Part shown: positions 22,842 through 34,100 of the stretch, one piece after another
Numbering within the stretch: position 1 is the first letter of the stretch
Layout of the letters: each line of letters opens with the position of its first letter
Source of the DNA: Skeletonema tropicum
Lineage: Eukaryota; Bacillariophyta; Thalassiosirophyceae; Thalassiosirales; Thalassiosiraceae
Direction of reading: 5' to 3'
DNA: 64,000 nucleotides
Assembly: GCA_037178625.1 (NCBI GenBank)
Contig: CM074131.1
Coordinates: forward strand, 2,790,001-2,854,000
Program-made: the position numbers and the translations under genes
Notes under the pieces: model-generated
What the model saw: only the letters and a program-made list of their open reading frames with translations
Told to the model about the DNA's origin: nothing
The model's database searches: none

Positions 22842-24369
22842 TTAGTCCCAATCATCACTGTGATAGTACTCTGCCAACAATCGATATACGTAGCTAGGTA
22901 GAAATCCTCCAATATTTGTCACGTACAAATCAATAAGCTGAGGAGTTATATAGTCATGCACTGGGTTGACAAACTCGACCTCCGACAGGACAGGATCTCC
23001 CATTAAGCTGTAATCAACGACCGAGGAGGGACTGATGAGATCATTGAGGGTATCTTGCCCTTCATGTGGATACAGAGGACACAATTTGAACATCCCCGCA
23101 ACTGCAACAACCGGAACAGAATTCTGTTTGGCTGCCAAAGCGACAATATTACAGCCACTAGGAGCAACCAATCCACCATTGGCTAGGACAGCATGAGCTG
23201 GCAATAGAACCTTGTTCACACGTGCCATGATGGCGAATATTGCTGCATCGTGAATTACCGTGGTGTCAATACCCGCCTCTGCCAGTGATTTGGCCATAGC
23301 ATGCCCACCAAAGTGAGGGGCACCTTCACAAACAATTACTTGAAACTTTCGCTTCTTTGCCGCAGCAGTTTTTAGAAACCATTCTACCGTGCTTGAAAAA
23401 GCGTAGGTGAGAATGATCTCTCCATTGTGAATGTGTTGAGTAGCCTGATCGTTGATATTCTTATGCAAATCTTTCAATTCTCCCCTAACTTCCTCAATGG
23501 CTTCCATGACATTCTCACGCAATTTATCCCATTGCATGTAGTAATGAGGAGGGTAAATTTGTGTTGCGGCAGGATCGCACCCAAACGAGTTGCTGGATGT
23601 AACGTTGATGGCACCCGAGTCAGTAGAACCAAATGAATCTGAACGAATCCTATCACCTGCATCACCAGATAGTTGCCTAGAATGTTTCATGGTTACGTGT
23701 TGAGGATGAGCCCAAAGCATTGATGCAAGAGAGAGTTCCTTTCCTCGACCAGGAGCCGATGTAGAATGATGGCGACACTCTCAATTTGGTCGAAACCTGT
23801 GCGGACAACTCATCTATCTTCTCCATGTTTTTAGTTTCAGCATCTCCACCACTTCCAACAGCACCACCTGATGGGAAATTATCCGCTTCATCCCTAACAA
23901 TAAACATAACACGACGAACCATATTCCCAATCGCAGGCTCACGATACCCACCAACATCATGAAGCTCATTGCCCAATCCACGTAGCAGCGTCAATAATTG
24001 CGCCGCCGTCTTCCACCGTGTAGGTCCAATAATCGATCGCAATAACTCGACAGTATGTGATGTTACCAAGCGACGTTCTTTTCCATATTGATATTTCTGA
24101 TGTGTTGACGAGTTGCTCCCGATGTTATTACTACTATTGCCAGCTGTAGCTCCATCGCCGCTAGGGGTTGTGGAGGAACGAATTTCACCGAGCCGAAGAT
24201 CTATCTGAAATTTGTCGAGTAGCGCTAACTGTTTCGGATGGTTTGCTTGGAGCCATCGACGGACATTAGCAGGATCGTCTAGATTGGCTGGAGCATTGTT
24301 GTTGGAGTTTGATGAACCCGGTAGGGCTTCAGCAGCGGACGTCATCGTGGAGGTGTTCACGCAACTCAT
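22842..24369 (-). CDS. EIF2B2: Translation initiation factor eIF2B subunit beta
   Basis: This is a regulatory subunit of the nucleotide exchange factor for eIF2. The N-terminal part has TAAQLLTLLRGLGNEL and EPAIGNMVRRVMFIVRDE. The C-terminal part has the Rossmann-like core: HIHNGEIILTYAFSSTVEWFLKTAA, KFQVIVCEGAPHFGGHAMAKSLAEAGI, DAAIFAIMARVNKVLLPAHAVLANGG and ITPQLIDLYVTNIGGFLPSYVYRLLAEYYHSDD, as in family members. The two halves are in frames that differ by one base. The switch must lie between about 23697 and 23790, after EKIDELSAQVSTKL and before GKELSLASMLWAHPQHV, in a poorly conserved stretch. An extra base or a very short intron would explain it. Length, about 508 residues, is longer than animal eIF2B-beta because of serine/glycine-rich inserts. 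Confidence 0.9.
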
Positions 24370-24547
24370 TATGTGATTTTGTGTTTATGTGCGGTTGCGA
24401 GTGGGGCGGGTGAAATCTACGAATTTTAAATTTTTGCCCTCTTTCACGGGTCTTTTGAGAAAATATCCACACGCCTCATTTGTTTGCAATGAACCTGAAA
24501 TAACTGCTCTGCATATCCATCCTTTTATCAATATAAATATTACTACC

Positions 24548-25294
24548 ATGGCATCCAGCGCCTTCCCACCTCTCCTGCCCAAAGTAGACGCCATCCTCGT
24601 CCTCGACGGCGACGGCAATCGCCTCGCAGGTAAATATTACGGCGATTTCATGAAAACTCCTTCCCCCACAGCAACCTCCGCATCCGACGGGGCCGATACC
24701 TCAACCGACAACGCCGCAGCAGCCCAAAGTGTCGAACAACTACGCAACTCATTTGAGCAACAGCTCCAATCCAAAATTGGGGGGATTTCCGCCAAACCCG
24801 ACGCCGCAGAGGTGGTCACTGTGCTAGGGAAGACTGCCGTATTTTGTGGCGGATCGCCCCCCGGGACAAGCGGCGGTGGAGACGTGCGGGTAGTCCATGT
24901 TGGGCCGGCGGGGGAGTCGGAATTAGTATTGGCACATCTCGTAGAGGGAATGTATGAGGCCTTGAGTCATTTAATGGGTGGGTCTACCGACAGAGCGATG
25001 GTATTGGATAATCTAGAATTAGTCTTTTTGCTCATAGATGAGCATTGCGATGGAGGGATTATTTTGGAAACGGATGGTCAAAAGCTTGCAGGCTCAGTGT
25101 TGTTGCGGGATGAGCAGGAACCTGCGATGGGGCAAGGAATGGAAGGTCAGGGAGGAGGAATGCCGGGACAAGCACCACCGATGCCGTCAAGTGGTGGTAT
25201 GGGTGGGTATGGAATGGGAAGTGGAGAAATGACAATTGGGCAGGCACTGATGCAAGCCAGAAACCAAATTATGGCAAATTTGAATCAAACATAA
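24548..25294 (+). CDS. COPZ: Coatomer subunit zeta
   Basis: This is a COPI coat subunit with a longin-like fold acting in Golgi-to-ER traffic. The ATG at 24548 gives LPKVDAILVLDGDGNRLAGKYY, followed after an acidic/alanine insert by SFEQQLQSK and later ELVLAHLVEGMYEALSHLM and DNLELVFLLIDEHCDGGIILETDGQKLAGSVLLRD, the classic zeta blocks. A Gly/Met/Gln-rich C-terminal extension, ending in a helix, is additional. Length is 248 residues against about 180 in other eukaryotes. Single exon; the gene is divergent from eIF2B-beta. Confidence 0.93.
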   Translation: MASSAFPPLLPKVDAILVLDGDGNRLAGKYYGDFMKTPSPTATSASDGADTSTDNAAAAQSVEQLRNSFEQQLQSKIGGISAKPDAAEVVTVLGKTAVFCGGSPPGTSGGGDVRVVHVGPAGESELVLAHLVEGMYEALSHLMGGSTDRAMVLDNLELVFLLIDEHCDGGIILETDGQKLAGSVLLRDEQEPAMGQGMEGQGGGMPGQAPPMPSSGGMGGYGMGSGEMTIGQALMQARNQIMANLNQT

Positions 25295-25432
25295 GCATAT
25301 GATGTGGCAGAGAGAAGAGTTTGGACAAACATACGTACAAGTACAATCCACCACAGTTTCATTAATGTTAGATTTTAATTTGTGATTGGCAAGCAAAGAA
25401 TAAAAAGGGGCGAGATGATCATTAGGGACGAT

Positions 25433-26164
25433 CTAGTCGCTATCTTCATCAGAAGAAGAATCATCCACAGTTAGCCTTGCTACTCTGTTTGTGTTGATCA
25501 TGTAATCATCATTCAGAGGATCGTCAAATACTATACCATCATCATCTTCGTAGCCAGCCTCGACACTATCGCTGTCGTTATTATCAGTGCCATCACCAGC
25601 AGCATCATCCACATCATCCCCATTCTCTATATTGTTTTGTTCTTTATCATTGTTCTCAGCAGGATCATCATCCGCAAAATATGGATCTGTTGGCCAGAGA
25701 TTCTTTGATTTGATATGCTTCACTTGATCTTTGTACAAAATATGTGTAATAACATATCTGAAGCCACCGCTACCCGAATCTTTTTGATCCGATTGTTCTG
25801 CGCTCTCCTCTTCTCCACATTGAACAATGACAAAATCATTACGCTTTATCCAAACAAGTTTTCTGAATTTTGTAGGAAGAAACGCTAATTGTTGTGTTCG
25901 AGCTTCGTCGAGTGATGGCGGTAGCTCGAGTATTATCTTGTCGTCACTCCCCTCTTCTTTGCTTGCTGCTTGCTCTGCTTTCTCATCTGACTCTTTATTT
26001 GATGTAGACAGTGGTGCTACCACTATATCAAACATGTTGCCACCTCTTGTACCCACTACGCGGGCAATACGCAATCCGAGCGTCTCATCGGGCTCGGGGA
26101 GATCGTTTAGTACGGCATCTGTCAGATGCTTGCGATAATGTGAGCGTCTACCCAGACCGGCCAT
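25433..26164 (-). CDS. EIF1AD: EIF1AD-like S1-fold protein
   Basis: This is a 243-residue single-exon protein related to eIF1A. The OB-fold is visible as LGLRIARVVGTRGGNMFDIVVA, LPTKFRKLVWIKRNDFVIVQCG and ITHILYKDQVKHIKSKNLWP, matching human EIF1AD blocks RKNIWIKRGDFLIV and CKDHVRSLQKEGFWPE. The C-terminus is acidic and ends in INTNR..., the conserved tail motif. The ATG at 26164 (MAGLGRRSHYRKHLTD) is the first in-frame methionine. The insert of about 25 acidic residues in the OB-fold loop is longer than in animals. The exact role of the family (nuclear, stress or 40S related) is not settled. Confidence 0.9.
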   Translation of the reverse strand: MAGLGRRSHYRKHLTDAVLNDLPEPDETLGLRIARVVGTRGGNMFDIVVAPLSTSNKESDEKAEQAASKEEGSDDKIILELPPSLDEARTQQLAFLPTKFRKLVWIKRNDFVIVQCGEEESAEQSDQKDSGSGGFRYVITHILYKDQVKHIKSKNLWPTDPYFADDDPAENNDKEQNNIENGDDVDDAAGDGTDNNDSDSVEAGYEDDDGIVFDDPLNDDYMINTNRVARLTVDDSSSDEDSD

Positions 26165-26467
26165 TGGAGATGGTAGAGTGGATTGATACACGGAGGTTTA
26201 ACAGCTGCGTTTATGTTCTGCCAAGAATGCTTAGTGGATGGTACGGTAGGTTTTGTTTTCATGGTTGATTGCTTGGTTGGAAGTCTTCCTTCCCGCCTTT
26301 TTCTTCAGACAGACGAGTCGGATAAAGCTGCATGTATGTACTATCTCAAGCGCGACGTAAGGAGCTGTAGCTACAATAAGCTACGACACTTCTTAGACTT
26401 GCAATGCTATCATCTTCGTAGAGTTGCTTTCCAAATCGTTTTCCATTAAAGTATGTTGTAAAAATAA
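26165..26467. other. Spacer between EIF1AD and GlcNAc-transferase genes
   Basis: Contains the 5' side of EIF1AD and the 3' side of the next gene. No gene or repeat is visible. Confidence 0.3.
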
Positions 26468-28345
26468 CTACTCCTCCTCCTCATCGTCATCATCACCGTC
26501 CTCGCTCTCGCTCTCGCTGACCTTCTGACCATTCAAAGGATCTTTGAATTTATAAGATGCAATAGCTTCGGCGTTGTAATCTATTCCCATTCCATCCTTT
26601 CTCAGGAAAGGAGTGAAGGTCTTATGCATGAGACCTGTTTCTAACAAATCGACACAGATGCTGCTCAGTCCTCTTGTGCACAACGTCGATCCCAAAAGTA
26701 GAATAAAATTGCTCAGGTGTGCGAACTCCGCCAAGGCCATATTTCGATTGCTCAGTATGATCCCACTCATTCCGATCTATCTCAGGATTCATATGCACAA
26801 CTCCCAATAAACGATACATTGCTTTGGTCCCAGCACCTGCATAAATATTTGTGTGTTCCCAATAGTGAGGAACTTTGTTTCTTGCCTTCTTATTCTTGCC
26901 TTCTGCGTAATGGTGAAAGCATACACTTCGTTCCGGGGCCTATGGTATGCAGCGAGAGAAGAGCGAGAACAGAGATACAAAGAAGATTAGACACATTGGT
27001 TAAATACAACATAGCAGTGCAAACAAGCTCCAAGAAAGAACTCACATAGAAGTCATAACCGATAGTAAATCCTCGTATTCCAATCGACATTTCTTCACCT
27101 TGAAAGATCATTGGCTGATAAAAGTCGTAAGGGACATTGACAACAAAGTGCCCTCTGGAAAACGAGTACCCAGCTGCCCAGTATGGTTCCAGTTGCGGAG
27201 TCCCGCGGATTGTTGGTACGGCCTCTGGCTGACTACCATGCCGTAGATATTTGTTCTTCTGTCCACTCTCATAATCAGTGTTGCACATGATGGGTCGTGT
27301 ATTGATGAGACTCTTTCCATTCTGGTCTATATTCCCCACTACGTCAGAAAGGTACGTCGATAACACTGCCATCTCATTCTTTGTTGCTTCTTGCTGAGAT
27401 ATGATGTCTACGTCCCAATTTCGAGTAAAGGTAACTGCGGGATAGTCAATAATGAAAAAGACTCAGATGCTTGTTTTTGAATGGCAACAATTACCATGAG
27501 CACCAGTTAAAAAAGTACTTACCGTGAGCATCGCTCTGCATGTAGTAGTATTCGCCACGATACATCCGATGCCCCAAGTGTCGAGCAAAGACGGGCCCAA
27601 TTGCTAATGGAGCATCGACCTGGTACACATCAAGTTGACTTTTGTATTTGCATAACATTTGCTCTGGGTCATCTTTACACGGTCTATATGGAGCATCGCA
27701 CGGTCCATCCTCTCCATCCACAATCTGGTCTACAACTCCTACACGCACTCGTTCAGGGAACTTGGCCCGTTCGAAAATGGACGTGACAGTATCCCGACAT
27801 TGATAGTCTCTATAGGAAGCAATGGCAACATATATTGTTCGTTCACTAACCGGACAGCTGTCCCCTCTCGCATGATTTTCATTGGCATCTGAAGTAGCAC
27901 AACTTCCAATCTTCATTGCCAATTCTCTAGACATAAGTTTGTTTTGATGAATAGATACAGGATTATCAATCCAAAATTTCGGCACTGACATGATAACATC
28001 CGGATTTCCCTTTGCCTTGTGACCTGGATGAACTACATCATCAAAATTACCATCTTCGTCACGAATCGATATGGGCCATTTGGCCTCTGGAATAATGACT
28101 CCACTAACATTGCCCTCTTGCGACGCATCGCCATAATCTTCAGCATCGGCAACATCTTCAATACCAGTAGTGGATAAATTTATTCGGCCACCAAAGCGCA
28201 GTTTCATTCGTTCTACCCAACGCCGTCGCCGATGAATTGGTGAGGGTAGGTGCCAGATTGAGGCACATAATGCGATTGTGTATAGGCTAAGAATAGCGGC
28301 GATCAAAAACAGGCCGATACGATTATTGTTCTTGGATAGAGTCAT
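26468..28345 (-). CDS. Type II membrane GlcNAc-transferase-like glycosyltransfer protein
   Basis: Exons are 27523-28345, 27046-27434 and 26468-26939, with GT-AG introns of 88 and 106 nt. The start MTLSKNNNRIGLFLIAAILSLYTIALCASIW is a type II signal anchor. The luminal domain starts TIYVAIASYRDYQCRDTVTSIF and contains RVGVVDQ, the metal-binding-like YYMQSDAH (split by intron 1), FTRNWDVDII, PYWAAGYSFSRGHFVVNVPYD, EEMSIGIRGFTIGYDFY and VCFHHY. These match the GlcNAc (Skp1-type GlcNAc transferase) family. In exon 3 one extra base near 26650-26665 separates GIDVVHKRTEQHLC from DLLETGLMHKTFTPFLRKDGMGIDY. The tail is acidic. Acceptor unknown; Golgi location is inferred. Confidence 0.82.
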
Positions 28346-28952
28346 GGTGATATTATGGTAGACGAGCAATTTTGTGTAGGAGAAACGGTATGTCAGATTA
28401 TTTCCTCTGCAACGCACAAGTTCAGTGTACAATGTTGAGCAGCATGAGACCAAGATCTACGTCGCTGCTGTTTGCTTTGGTTTCATGGCTTTGGACTTTT
28501 AGCTTTTAGGCTGGTTTGTAGTTTGTGGTTTGGTCGTTTTCCTTTTTCCTGCCATTGGCCACTGTCGAGGTGTGTAAGTACATAGATACTGTCAGTACAG
28601 TTTTATTTACCGGTATTGTATCTACTGACATAGGTACTGCAATGCGGTCTTTCGCGTCTTTTGGGTACCGAGTTTCCCGATGATCGGTAGACTTTGTGAG
28701 GTTGACCTAACTAAGGTTCCGAAAGTGAGTACCGCTACAATTATAGAATCTCTACCCTAGGCGAAAATCCACTCACTCTTACAAGACCAAATCGACCCAG
28801 AAAGTCCTGAACTCTACCAGCGAATATGACGGAGCCATTCCTTACCGGCGGGCGACAAAATATTCAAATTCAAATCAATCAAACCAGAAACCTTTGACCA
28901 TCCATCCATCGGCAAGGCATATCCACAGCTTTTTGTCGAATATACCATACTT
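28346..28952. promoter_or_regulatory. Divergent spacer, about 600 bp
   Basis: This lies between the glycosyltransferase and PDZ genes. Imperfect inverted copies of GTA-rich sequence occur near 28580-28640. No gene is seen. Confidence 0.3.
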
Positions 28953-30799
28953 ATGCATCGCCATTCTATAACTCGTAGAAACTGCACTTACAATATTGTT
29001 GAAATGCCAGATAAAAATATGACCATAGAAGCAGAAGACGCTGAATTGGGTGAGGGTGGCAGACTGCCATCATTATTTGGCGTCGATGAAAGAATTGACT
29101 TGGAATGCAATGAAGACTGCAGCAGTAGTACTGAGGGTAATAACAAAGGCACCCAAGATCAAGATGCCCCAGCATTGGAAACCACTATCACAAACTCTCC
29201 GCCACAACAACAACATCATAGTGATGGCCTAAAACCAATCCTCATCCAGATCCCTACTTCGATCCCTCTCGGTATCGACATCGACATGACTGTACCTATC
29301 GTTTCATACATTCAACCCTCCTCTCCACTAAGAAATCATGTTTCTGTTGGTGATATCATTCTTGTTGTCAATGGGAAGAATATAACGAAATGGAATCATT
29401 TGGAGCTGTATTCTTTGTTCAGTGGAAGACCACAAGATCATTGCAGCGATGGAGATGATGAAAATCAAAGTCGTCCGAGAATGACAAACTTGGTATTCTT
29501 ACCCAGGAAGTTTATGCAACAACAGCATAGTAAGAAACTGGAGGCGAACGAGAGTGCAGGTGAAGCACGGACAGGAGGTGAAGGTGTTGAAACCTCAGAC
29601 AGGCACGGACAGTGGTAACAACGTACATATGTGTTAATGACAAAGTCAAATCCAGTCCTACAGCAGCATCAACTGAACCAACGACAACGCCTTCATCTCC
29701 TCCCAACAACGCGCATTATTTCATCAACCTGCTTCTCTTCCTCCTTATTATTATCTACTCCGGACAAAATAATGAGTGCATCCAGTGGCAATGATATTCT
29801 CCAAAAGAAGACTCATCAACACAAACATTCTAGTTCATTCTCTTCTCCAATTACTACTATTACTAGAACTTCATTAACGTCTTCAAGCAGCAGCAGTAGC
29901 AGCGTCAGTAGCAGCATTGCCAGCAGTGGAGATAGTGATGTTGGCAACGACAACGATATTGTTAGCCATAATTACCCTGAAGAAATCGAGACAATAAGCA
30001 CAAATCAGGAATCCACTTCACGTGGGAATATTCCGTTTCTAGACTATCTAGAGAGGAAAGTTGGAGAGTTGAATGAGAAGAACAAAAGCAAGAGTGTCTA
30101 CCCAGACTCAGCAAATGTTGGCTTATTATCATTATCGATTAGAGTAATATGAGCCTGCTGTTAGCGTTACGCATCAGCAACAAGGTACCGATTCGAATGC
30201 TTCAGTTGTAGACGACGATTCAACTAGAGCTGATTCACCTAGTGCTAAAGGAAATGATTGTGTCAAGACTTCAGTTGACGAAGATGATATTGCTAGGCGT
30301 GTAGGGGTAGAGAAGAGCGAGAGAACAGAAGAAAATGAAAGCCGTAATAGTGGAAGAAGGTATCGAAGGAAATGGCAACGAATTCCATGGGAGAACATCA
30401 GTTATCCAAGTCGAAGGCTTTTCAAGATGATAATCTTGACGACCGTGACCGACGGCGACGTGAAAGAATGAATCGTGAGCAACCTCAAATTGAATACGTG
30501 AACATCTCAAATGAAGCTGAAACAGACATCTCGACGTTATTTGGAGGTGTGTGGATCAAAGAGCTCAATTTTACCGCACATCGAGTGGAAGATAGCATAA
30601 TGAATCATATGGAAGAAGGAGAACGCAAATAGGTATTGGACCTGATCTCTCAGCAACCACAGCTTCAGCAACACGGTGTGAAATCTGTTCTCTTCCTGTA
30701 AAACGAAATTGGATCATCGACATGATAATAGTTATATTGATTGTGCTGGGTGTCATTGGAATAATAGCAATCGCAGCAGTCTTTATAAAGCGTGACTAA
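28953..30799 (+). CDS. PDZ-domain protein with C-terminal membrane anchor, five exons
   Basis: The model is exons 28953-29614, 29786-30143, 30268-30343, 30427-30546 and 30633-30799, with introns of 171, 124, 83 and 86 nt, all GT-AG, giving 460 residues in one frame. Without introns the region would need many frame jumps. A PDZ-like domain lies near residues 90-190 (LIQIPTSIPLGIDIDM, SYIQPSSPLRNHVSVGDIILVVNGKNI, LVFLPRKF). A serine-rich linker is followed by an acidic/basic helix (NLDDRDRRRRERMNREQPQIEYVNISNE). The end is a single hydrophobic helix (WIIDMIIVILIVLGVIGI...VFIKRD), a tail-anchor arrangement. A later start at MPDKNM is possible. AATAAA follows the stop directly. Function unknown. 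Confidence 0.6.
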
Positions 30800-31172
30800 T
30801 AAAATTAATAGTTCAGGCAGCTTTGAGGTTCTAAAAGTAAAGTGTAGGACAGCCTCAAGTTCAACCTATGCTCAATGATTCGGAGATGCTTCAAGTGTAA
30901 TCGCACACATACCCTATGATGTGATGAAAACATCATTGAGATGCATAAACCGGTACTTGTAGAACATACTTTTTGCAAATTACTCGATCAAGGCTGGCTC
31001 AGTTTTGTTGTTGTTATCGTAGATGGCGGCGCAATCACTTTTTTATTCTTCGCCCTAGCCAAATCCAATAATCGTTTGCCTTCCATAGCTCTGGCAAGAC
31101 ACAAGACAGCAGAAGCAGAGTAAATGAGATTATACTACTACACTGAGGTAACAAATATACAAGGTCGAGCAC
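30800..31172. other. Spacer between convergent genes
   Basis: This lies between the ends of the PDZ and NBAS genes. A short open frame here has no supporting features. Confidence 0.3.
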
Positions 31173-34100
31173 TTACAACTTCTTTCTTTCATCCAAACTC
31201 AACTTCTGCGTGCCAAGAGTTCTTCCTCCACGAGACACCTGATTCTTTATCGACGAGCGGCTCCCTAGTGACCCCTCAAAGGATGATAATGTCTCTATCA
31301 CAGGAGACGACACAAGCTCTGCTGCATCCTTTGTTTGCAATATTGCGTTAACGTTGGCACCATTGGTGTTGACGTTGGTGTTGATCACGTTAGGTGATGC
31401 GAGGACGGTTGGACGAAGAGGAGGTGGTGGAGGAGGTGCTTTCTCTCGTGCTGAAGAGATTCCATTTGAATTGCCATTTGAAATGGTCGCTGTTGTTTTC
31501 ATAGACTGCGCAGCCGTCGCCACAACAGTAAAATCTTTTCGCGACGAGGAGTTACCATTTGATTTTCCATCGAAGTCGCGCTTCTTCGCATCTACATAAG
31601 ATCGACCATTACCATTCGTGGAAGGTTGACGAATAGAAGCTTGCATCGCTACTAAAAGTTTTTTGATATTCTCGATCATACTTTTCTCAAATCGACATGG
31701 TGCACTTTCATCTTGCAACATATACAACGGACTGTCAAAATCTTCATCTTGAAAATGAGTCACTGCCCATGCAAGGGCCTCACTGTAACCCTGATTTTTT
31801 GTCATGATTGCAGCGCGACGTGAAGCATTCCATCCGTAGCCTCTTCCATTTAGCCTTTCAACAATTGCTTGATCGGGCTGAATTTCTTCAATTGTTGAGG
31901 AGTAGGCTTGCTGGGTAGATGATCCAACAGCTTCCACAGCGCAATTGATGATATCAAACGAAGTGTCATCATCCAACTCGTTGAGACAACACGACACCAG
32001 CTCGATCATCACAATCATATTGTAATTTGACAGTGTAGAATTTGTTGCCGAAGTTTTGTCCATCATCACTTCCGATGATATCCAGCTGAGAACTGTTCGA
32101 CTGACAATTTCTAGATTTGATTTGTTAGAGGTAATCTCTCCACGGAACGAAGACAACAATGGAAGTAAGTCAGTTGATGTTGCTTCCTTGATTTCACGAA
32201 ACAATGAAGACAAACTTCCATCAGTAAAGATATTCTTGCTTTTACTGGATAATGAAGAAATATTTTGATCGCCTGTAGAAGTAAAGTCCCTTGCCTGTTT
32301 TGCTACACGCTCTAGAAAGCTGGGATCATGAAGACCTCTGTGGTCGCCTTCGGATGGAGCTTGCACCCGATTCACAAGTGATTCGTACTCAAGATTGTAG
32401 AATGTTTCCAGCAGAGTATCAAAGGATGTGTTCGAAGCCGACAGTAGCTTCATCGACTGAATGCAAATGTCTTTCTTTATGAATGAATCCATCCTTGTTT
32501 GATCCAACAAAATTGCATCAACACAACCCAACAACACAGACCTGAAACTGTCCGTATAATTGTCAGCAAACGCAGCATCCGCAAGCATTGAGTAGCAAAT
32601 AGCCACGGCTGCATGGGCAAGACTCTCTCGTAAAGCTCCCATGAGCATGATTTTCTTCGCCATTAGCGTGTTGAAGGGAGTACTAATCCCTAGTATGTTG
32701 GCCAATTGCATTATGAAACCCCCGGGCATGGGAGGAAGCACCAGTTCTGAGTCGGATATTGGGTTTCCACTTATAGCACTTCCAATCTGAAAAGAAAAGT
32801 ATTGCAACGCATCAACGCATGCATTTTTGCTTCTTCCAGTGTTGCCCCAGAACTCACACCCAATAAGCAGAGATTGTGGGCATTCTTGAATGAGGCACTC
32901 TATTGTCACTAAATTGGAGTGGTTAACGTCGAAGACTTTGCCAATAACAGCATTACTGATATTCATTGTATCAGAAGTAAAGTTTTTCGCATCGAAGAGC
33001 CGATGCTGATGCTCGAATACATCGCAAAGTTTGGGGAAGAGCGGTCCTATAATTCTCATGCATGCAAGCCCCACTGTAGCAGCTTCACTGCCGTAGATAG
33101 ATGAATCTGAGCTCATTCGGTCCACAACAAATGACCTGATAACACCACTGATATGATCTTCGTCAAACCATTTTTGCCGTAACTTCAGGACTGCCCGTAG
33201 TACCTCGAATGACTGGTGCTTTAGTAACAATGGGACGAGTAGTCTCCCCAAAGAACAAGATGTTTGAATAGTCCCAGAAAAGAAACGCTGGTCAAGATCT
33301 TCGGTATCAGAAATAAAGTCAAAAAGGAGATCTTCGTCGCAACCTTGAGCCACTTGAACCGAGAAGCTGCCACACACAAATGCAACTAAATCATAACCAG
33401 CTAAGCTGATATGTTGCATGCAATCACTGGACGTGGTTACGTTCTCTCTCTTTAATTGCGAAAGGAGGAAAGTTTTCAGTGCGTAAGGTAAAGCATCATG
33501 ACGACGCCACTTATTGAAAAGCTGCAGAGCCACAAGCTTGAAGTACAGTACACCAATCAGTCCATTTCTAATCTCGCATTCTTTTTCTTCGGATATTTCA
33601 GATTGTTTGGACAAGGAACCACCAAATGGGAGTAACTCGAACAGAGACCACATAGTTTGTAACAGATTGTCTGTGATCAAGTCCCAGTCATCATTCACTA
33701 CAATTATCATGGACCGGAACACTTCTTCGACAAAATCAACCAAATCATCATCATTTCGAATGACACGAACAGATGATGGCACCATTTCACTTCCCAGTGA
33801 GGCAAAGTAGAGGCAAGTGGACAACGCGTTTTCAAGTCGACAAGATGTGGAGAGCGAATCATCGCAGCTCATGTGTTTTCGCTTTCTGCAGGTGACATTG
33901 TTCTTTCTCACAGACGTAATTTTGCTGATGCACATCTTTACCACATCTTTTCTAACTTTGTCAGAGTGCACATCTGCATTGGTAGCAACAGACAAATGCT
34001 CTGGCTCAAAATAATGGTCACTGCCCAGGTAAGATTTCACATGTTCATCAAACATTGAGCGATTGAATATCATGCCATCACTTTGAGACATGTATGAAAA

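Noticed and set aside
15560..30640. A general programmed +1 frameshift system acting at TGA stops, with skipping of T
   Set aside because: Many breaks in the SAP and PDZ genes could be bridged by skipping the T of a TGA. However, short GT-AG introns restore the frame with consistent phases throughout both genes. At APC8 1341 homology places the break upstream of the TGA, and other breaks end at TAA or TAG.
28953..30799. Several separate small genes between 28.9 and 30.8 kb
   Set aside because: Exon phases join to one frame and the pieces share composition; separate starts lack support.
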